From JACPFJ01 sp036504875 (GTDB lineage: Bacteria > Desulfobacterota > Desulfuromonadia > Geobacterales > Pseudopelobacteraceae): 64,000 nucleotides of DNA. The position numbers and the translations under genes were made by a program. Location: positions 1 through 64,000 of the forward strand of contig DASXUK010000040.1 in the NCBI GenBank assembly GCA_036504875.1, in the 5' to 3' direction. The notes below the pieces were generated by a model, which saw only the letters and a list, made by a program, of their open reading frames with translations, was not told the origin of the DNA and did not search any database. This document shows positions 58,697 to 64,000 of this stretch, piece after piece (the first letter of the stretch is position 1; each line of letters opens with the position of its first letter).

Positions 58697-61600
58697 ATGA
58701 AATACTTTATTCGATTTTTTTGTTTCAGTGCCTTGCTCTGCTTCATAGCTCTTAGCGAAGTCCCGACTACGCACGCTGCGGTAATGAATGACTACTGCAT
58801 CCAGCCACCGTTCATTTCACAGACCGTTCCGCCATTGGTCATGTTTGAGATGGGGCGTGATCACAAGTTTTATTTTCAAGCTTACAACGATGCCACCGAC
58901 CTGGATGGCGATGGCCAAATCGATTCTACCTATAAGCATTCGATCAATTACTACGGTTACTTTGACCCCTTTAAATGCTATACCCACACCGGTGGGGCGG
59001 GCAGCACCGACCAGTTTACGCCGGTGTCGGTTTCGTCCAACAAGTTCTGCACCACCGGTCAGTGGAGCGGCAACGTGCTCAACTGGTTGACCATGACCCG
59101 CATGGATGTCCTCAGGAAGGTTCTCTATGGCGGCAAGCGCGTGGCGGACAGTTCAACGTCAACGGTTCTTGAGCGGGCGTATGTTCCCCAGGATGCCCAC
59201 AGCTGGGGCAAAGAACTGACCGGACGGCTCTGTTTTGATGGCAATGCCACCTACACGACCCCCTGTTCCCAAAACAGTGATTGTAATTCTGGCTGGACCT
59301 GTATCGACAAATCCAATCAACTAATTGGCATGAATGCTGCCGATGCACCCAGCGCCTGTGCCACTTCGGTCACCGCGCCTGGTTGGACCACAGCCGGTAA
59401 GATATTTGTGGCCAAATACTCGCACCCCCTCCATACCAATACTTGCGGCGATTACACCATCACCTCAACCGCTCCGCCGGCTGACTGCCCGGAGTGCCCA
59501 TCAACAATCGTGATCAATGATACGATCTTTGCGTCATATGAGCCGTCCAGCGCTAACTTGCAGAGTTATTATTACATCCCGGATTTTGGCTATAACGATG
59601 CAACCACGAACAAGGATGTTCTGCCGACCAAGGACCACGGCAATGATTTCAATTTCTTCATGGTCACTGAATTCAATGTGGCCAACAGCCAGGCCGGTAC
59701 CTGGAATTTCCTGATAGACAGTGATGATGGTGCTTATATGATGATCGACGGCCAGATCATCTCGAACTATCCCGGCTGTCATGCCAGGTGTTATGACGTG
59801 GCGGGGACACCATCCAGAACACCTAACGCGCCGGCTACGGCCAGTGTCTGCAGCGGCACCATCCTGGGGCCAACGGTAAAAGCTTGCAGTACCAACGCAG
59901 ACTGCAACAATACCGCGCCTGCTGCCGAAGGTACCTGCCAGGCTAATACACCGGTCTGCGCCGGTATGACCCAGCCTACGCCGCAAGGTGGCCCTGTTTC
60001 CCTGACTGCCGGCTACCACAGGATGATTGTCCGTCATTCCGAGAATTCCGGCCAGGATGGTGTGCGGGTCTGGTACAAGGCCAAGGGAGATACCACCTGG
60101 ACCCTGTTCGGTACTGCCACCGGTTCTGCGGCCCTGACACTGCGCGCTCCTACCGTGGACACAACAAACGATTGTTCCATCACTACTTTGCCGTTTATAG
60201 AAAGCGGATCGCCAGTCACGGGTGTTGCAAAACGGCATCTTTTCTGCAACACCACCCTTTCGAATGGTGGCACGCCTATTATGCGCTACATTACCAACCG
60301 TACCGAACGTATGTGGCAATGGTCGACCATGGAGAGCTCTATTGGCCCCTCCTGCGGCAGCAAAATATACAACAACGCAAGCAATGATAACTTCAGTGCG
60401 ACCAGTGCAATAACACCTAACGACAGGGCCGTGAGGGTCGAGGTGTGCAAAAGCGGCATCACCGGAGCTGTCATGGCTGAGGATTACGAGTTTGAACGCT
60501 GCAAAGACTATACTGGCAACAAAAAACCGATCGGCTTGTTGCAGAAATACGGTGAAAACGTTGGTGGCGCCAAGGTCTGCTCAAAGGCACTGTCCAAGAC
60601 GTGCAGTGCTGATAGCGGTTGTGATCTGGCTACCGAGGGGTTGTGCATCTACAAATCCGGTATGTACTTTGGCCTGTTCACCACCACCTATGACAAGAAC
60701 AAAAGCGGCGGCATGCTGCGCAAAAATATCGGCAGCATCCTGGATGAAGTTAACACAAATGGCTTCATCCAGACATCCAATAATATCACCGGCAATATTG
60801 CAGCAACTATCGATAAATTTAAGATAGTTGATTTTGACTACCCCTCGCTCAAATATATCAACTGTCAGTTCAACGACCGTGTGATGAATGAGGGTGAATG
60901 CCGTGACTGGGGTAATCCGCTTGCCGAGATGATGTACGAGTCGTTGCGTTATTTTGCCGGCAAAACAGGCCCTTTGCCTGAATTCAACGTCACCACCAAT
61001 ACCGACGGTGGAATCACCTTTGCCAAGACAGCCTGGGGACAGTTTAGTACTGGTAATGCCCAATACAAACCGTATTCCATCTATCCTTCCTGCGCCAAGC
61101 CGTTCATCCTTCTCATGAGCGACATCAACACCTCCTTTGACGACGACCAGGTGCCGGGCAGCGCTTTTGCTACATACGCAGAAGACGGCGGTCTTCCCGC
61201 GCTTAACATGAATGTCGCGACACTGGCAAACACTATTGGCACAACAGAAGGGATCAACAATACCAACTGGTTTATCGGCGAGTCATCCACCACCAACAAT
61301 TTTATCTGCGACGCCAAACAAGCCACCGGCAACCTTAGCCTGCTGCGAGGGATCTGCCCCGAGGAGCCGACCAAAAAGGGTACATTCTACTCCGCGGCCG
61401 TCGCCTACTATGGCAAGACCCAGTTCAAGGCCAACACCGGCCTGCCTGCGGTAAACACCTTTGCAGTGGCGCTCTCCTCGCCCTTGTCAGACCTCAAGTT
61501 CAAACTGGGAGGCAAAACGGTAACCTTCATCCCCGTCGGCAAGTCGGTCAGCGGCTCGTCCGCTGCCGCTAAATGCTCAAGCCTTTGCACCTTTTCCATT

Positions 61601-64000
61601 AATAATACCGCTACCGGCAAAGGTCTTACTATCAGTAACTGCGGCACGGGCGCCTTCTGTCCCACCAACGCCATTGTCAACGTCTTCTTTGAAGACCAGA
61701 GATATGACACCAGCAACAACCTGACCTATGCCCGTTTCCGCATCAACTACGAGAACTACGAACAGGGTAATGACTATGATATGGATGCCTTGGTGCGTTA
61801 TGAGATATGTACCAGCACCTCGGTCAATCAGAGTTATTCCTTTTGTTCGAACGCACTAGCCGCCGATCAAATTGAGATCAAGGTCGATTCGCGCGCGGCT
61901 GCCGGAAGTACTGACCAGGCCCTCGGGTTTGTCGTCAACGGTACTACTGCAGACGGTTCCTATCTGGTGGTGAAGGATGCTGACGTCGGTAATACATCGC
62001 CGATTACAACCCTTCCCCTCTCATGGCAGAGGACGTTTAGCGTCAGTTCAACCGGTTCCACGGCCGGTATACTGAAAAATCCGCTCTGGTATGCCGCCAA
62101 GTGGGGTGGCTTTGAGGACAAAAATGGCAGCGGAACCCCTGACCAGAAAAATGAGTGGGCCAGCAACTGTACTGAAACCGACATCACCAAATGTAACCCG
62201 GACAACTACTACCTGGTCAACAATCCATTGGAGCTTGAAAGGCAATTGGATAAGGCACTTAATGATATCCTTGCCAGAGTTTCGTCCGGTACGGCCGCCT
62301 CAATCCTCAATAACAGCGAAGGAAGCGGCGCCAACCTGCTGCAGGCAGTTTTCTATCCCAAAAAATCTTTTGATGAATCAACGGAAGCCAACTGGATTGG
62401 CGAGATTCAAAACCTTTGGTACTACCTCGATCCAGGCCTGCAGAAAACTTCGATTCGTGAGGATACTGATCAGGATTTCACCCTGCACTTAAAACACGAT
62501 AAGGTTGCAGCGTTCTATTTTGATCCGTCTGATTCGATCACCAAGGTCAAGCTCTTTTCTGATGCCAACGGTGACGGTGCAGCAGATAACCCCTCCGTTC
62601 CCGATGCTACTGTATTGCCTGACGATGTCCACAGCCTTTGGAAGGCTGGCCGTCTGCTCTGGAATCGGGATCTAACAGCATCCCCTCGTACAATTTACAC
62701 AGGGTACAACTCCTCCATTAATGCCGTACCACAAACTATTAGCAGTCTCGCAACGAATACAGGATTTCAGGATGTTCTGCAGATTCCGGGCCCCAATGGC
62801 GCTACGCGCGATACTGCTGCCACTGCCCTGATCAATTTTGTCCATGGTCTCGATCAAACCGGCATGCGTGGCCGCAAGGTGACGTTGCTTGGATGCGGGC
62901 TGGCTAACTGTACCCGCGAATGGAAACTGGGTGATATTGTATCCTCCACACCGAAGCTGATCTCCAATGTCAAGCTCAATAATTATTCTCTCTCGCCGCC
63001 CACCGGCTATGGAGATAATACCTATGCACAATTCGTTAATTCAGCTACTTACCGAACTCGCGGTATGGTTTTTGTAGGGGGCAATGACGGCATGCTGCAT
63101 GCTTTCAAGTTGGGTGTCTTGAAGGAATTGACCGATCGCTACGCAAAGGCCAAGATGACTAATTCATCCGGTGCAACCGCTACAGCGGCTGATTTGCTCG
63201 GGAACGAAGAATGGGCCTTTGTTCCCAAAAATACTGTCCCATACCTGAATTATCTGGCTGATCCTGCATACAACCATTTGTACTTTGTTGACAAGACAGC
63301 ATCGACGGTAGATGCCAGTATTGGAGTTAATGCTGCCGACACCAGTGCCGCCTGTGCGGCCGACTATTCTCAATGCACCAAGGCTGTTGATGGAAGTACC
63401 TGGCGTACGGTTTTGATTGGAGGCATGGGAATCGGAGGAGCAGTCAAGCCCACCTCCGACGCCTGCACCGCTCCGGCAAATTGTGTTAAGACCCCGATTG
63501 CCAATTATGGCTATTCATCCTATTTTGCACTGGATGTTACGGACCCGGCGGCACCGAAGTATTTGTGGGAAATTGCCCCGAGCGGGCTTGGTTATTCTAC
63601 AACCGGACCGGCACTTGTTCGTATCGCGACAAAAAATGCTGCTGGTACAGCTCCTGATCATACCAAAAACGGAAAGTGGTTTGCGGTGTTTGCCTCCGGT
63701 CCAACCGGGCCGATCGACACCACCACACATGAATTCAAGGGGCAATCAGATCAGAACCTTCAAATTTTTATCGTTGATCTTGCAACTGGTGCACTTGTCA
63801 GGACAATAGATACGGGTATCACCAATGCGTTTGCCGGTTCTCTGGCAAGCAGCTGGATCGATACGGATCGTTCTAACACAGCATCAAATGGCTATTACAG
63901 TGACGACGCTGTTTACATCGGCTATGTTAAAAAAGATACAACTACCAATACCTGGACCAAGGGTGGGGTAGTGCGGTTGCTTACCAAGGAAAGTACTGAT
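58697..64000 (+). CDS. pilY1: PilY1-like type IV pilus protein with PA14 domain (partial, runs off the window)
   Basis: An open frame of 1768 codons with no stop before the window edge; the gene is incomplete on the right. Signal peptide at 1-28. A Ca-type loop DLDGDGQID starts at residue 68. A PA14 domain lies at about 270-470 (GTWNFLIDSDDGAYMMIDG near 335). Cys-rich patches with paired Cys (near 190, 397-420 and 628-650) interrupt the N-terminal half. A vWA-like segment FILLMSDINTSFDDD sits near 804. The classic PilY1 region follows: EWKLGDIVSSTP at 1408 and GMVFVGGNDGMLHAF at 1457, the start of the beta-propeller. PilY1 sits at the pilus tip and acts in adhesion and retraction. Confidence 0.92.
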   Translation, partial: MKYFIRFFCFSALLCFIALSEVPTTHAAVMNDYCIQPPFISQTVPPLVMFEMGRDHKFYFQAYNDATDLDGDGQIDSTYKHSINYYGYFDPFKCYTHTGGAGSTDQFTPVSVSSNKFCTTGQWSGNVLNWLTMTRMDVLRKVLYGGKRVADSSTSTVLERAYVPQDAHSWGKELTGRLCFDGNATYTTPCSQNSDCNSGWTCIDKSNQLIGMNAADAPSACATSVTAPGWTTAGKIFVAKYSHPLHTNTCGDYTITSTAPPADCPECPSTIVINDTIFASYEPSSANLQSYYYIPDFGYNDATTNKDVLPTKDHGNDFNFFMVTEFNVANSQAGTWNFLIDSDDGAYMMIDGQIISNYPGCHARCYDVAGTPSRTPNAPATASVCSGTILGPTVKACSTNADCNNTAPAAEGTCQANTPVCAGMTQPTPQGGPVSLTAGYHRMIVRHSENSGQDGVRVWYKAKGDTTWTLFGTATGSAALTLRAPTVDTTNDCSITTLPFIESGSPVTGVAKRHLFCNTTLSNGGTPIMRYITNRTERMWQWSTMESSIGPSCGSKIYNNASNDNFSATSAITPNDRAVRVEVCKSGITGAVMAEDYEFERCKDYTGNKKPIGLLQKYGENVGGAKVCSKALSKTCSADSGCDLATEGLCIYKSGMYFGLFTTTYDKNKSGGMLRKNIGSILDEVNTNGFIQTSNNITGNIAATIDKFKIVDFDYPSLKYINCQFNDRVMNEGECRDWGNPLAEMMYESLRYFAGKTGPLPEFNVTTNTDGGITFAKTAWGQFSTGNAQYKPYSIYPSCAKPFILLMSDINTSFDDDQVPGSAFATYAEDGGLPALNMNVATLANTIGTTEGINNTNWFIGESSTTNNFICDAKQATGNLSLLRGICPEEPTKKGTFYSAAVAYYGKTQFKANTGLPAVNTFAVALSSPLSDLKFKLGGKTVTFIPVGKSVSGSSAAAKCSSLCTFSINNTATGKGLTISNCGTGAFCPTNAIVNVFFEDQRYDTSNNLTYARFRINYENYEQGNDYDMDALVRYEICTSTSVNQSYSFCSNALAADQIEIKVDSRAAAGSTDQALGFVVNGTTADGSYLVVKDADVGNTSPITTLPLSWQRTFSVSSTGSTAGILKNPLWYAAKWGGFEDKNGSGTPDQKNEWASNCTETDITKCNPDNYYLVNNPLELERQLDKALNDILARVSSGTAASILNNSEGSGANLLQAVFYPKKSFDESTEANWIGEIQNLWYYLDPGLQKTSIREDTDQDFTLHLKHDKVAAFYFDPSDSITKVKLFSDANGDGAADNPSVPDATVLPDDVHSLWKAGRLLWNRDLTASPRTIYTGYNSSINAVPQTISSLATNTGFQDVLQIPGPNGATRDTAATALINFVHGLDQTGMRGRKVTLLGCGLANCTREWKLGDIVSSTPKLISNVKLNNYSLSPPTGYGDNTYAQFVNSATYRTRGMVFVGGNDGMLHAFKLGVLKELTDRYAKAKMTNSSGATATAADLLGNEEWAFVPKNTVPYLNYLADPAYNHLYFVDKTASTVDASIGVNAADTSAACAADYSQCTKAVDGSTWRTVLIGGMGIGGAVKPTSDACTAPANCVKTPIANYGYSSYFALDVTDPAAPKYLWEIAPSGLGYSTTGPALVRIATKNAAGTAPDHTKNGKWFAVFASGPTGPIDTTTHEFKGQSDQNLQIFIVDLATGALVRTIDTGITNAFAGSLASSWIDTDRSNTASNGYYSDDAVYIGYVKKDTTTNTWTKGGVVRLLTKESTD

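Noticed and set aside
58788..63809. Many short frames inside 58.8-63.8 kb
   Set aside because: All are shadows of the single uninterrupted PilY1 frame, which has no stop before the window end.
1..64000. CRISPR arrays, transposases, integrases, phage genes, rRNA
   Set aside because: None seen: no regularly spaced repeats and no recognisable mobile-element proteins.

Overview
The window reads as chromosome of an anaerobic, metal- or sulfur-respiring deltaproteobacterium of the Geobacter/Pelobacter type (Desulfuromonadales). Supporting marks are a korDABC 2-oxoglutarate:ferredoxin oxidoreductase, the eukaryote-like citrate synthase typical of Geobacteraceae, a rubrerythrin-desulfoferrodoxin pair, CxxCH cytochrome remnants, many PAS and NtrC-type two-component genes, and a PilD...PilY1 type IV pilus region. 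I see no phage, insertion sequence, CRISPR array or rRNA. The assignment rests on gene content, not on a database search.

Layout. 1-5.2 kb: a possible tmRNA 3'-end remnant, then two paralogous multi-PAS histidine kinases on the minus strand. 5.5-8.4 kb: korDABC, then a tRNA-Gln with its own promoter and terminator. 8.8-15.7 kb: an accessory stretch with a decayed multiheme cytochrome, an Rh-type ammonium channel, a PAP2 phosphatase, a spermidine-synthase-like gene, small hypothetical and zinc-ribbon proteins, a broken sensor (binding protein joined to a receiver) and a decayed tRNA-Gly. 15.7-20.6 kb: a PQ-loop protein, then the pair I find most striking: a molybdopterin oxidoreductase fused to a cysteine desulfurase, translationally coupled to an EgtD methyltransferase. 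This is the architecture of metallopterin-dependent ergothioneine synthase, an oxygen-independent ergothioneine route. 20.7-22.1 kb: DinB-like protein and methylmalonyl-CoA decarboxylase. 22.1-27.6 kb (minus): repeats, a TudS/YbgA-type protein, a redoxin gene with an in-frame UGA that I read as selenocysteine, and a moxR-DUF58-transglutaminase operon.

27.8-34.5 kb: a Cache-domain kinase with its sigma-54 activator, YjbQ, and an HpnN-like RND exporter. 34.5-42.6 kb (mostly minus): IPT/TIG protein, lptG-lptF, rubrerythrin and desulfoferrodoxin, citrate synthase, an M24 peptidase, and a methyltransferase gene broken by a 34-bp tandem duplication. 42.9-53.7 kb (plus): kdsD, kdsC, lptC, lptA, lptB, rpoN, hpf, hprK, rapZ, a mannose-type EIIA, a deacetylase, ptsH and ptsI. 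This is an LPS-export and regulatory-PTS cluster with no sugar permease visible. 53.7-64 kb: pilD, a two-component pair, a good sigma-54 promoter, a DsbC-like protein with a heme motif, a small exported protein, and a giant PilY1-like protein with a PA14 domain that runs off the right edge.

Functional threads: envelope biogenesis (LptA/B/C/F/G, KdsC/D, HpnN, PilY1); sigma-54 control (RpoN, two NtrC-type activators and a promoter upstream of the pilY1 operon); and sulfur/selenium redox chemistry (ergothioneine synthase, TudS-like protein, putative selenoprotein, DsbC-like protein, Rbr/Dfx).
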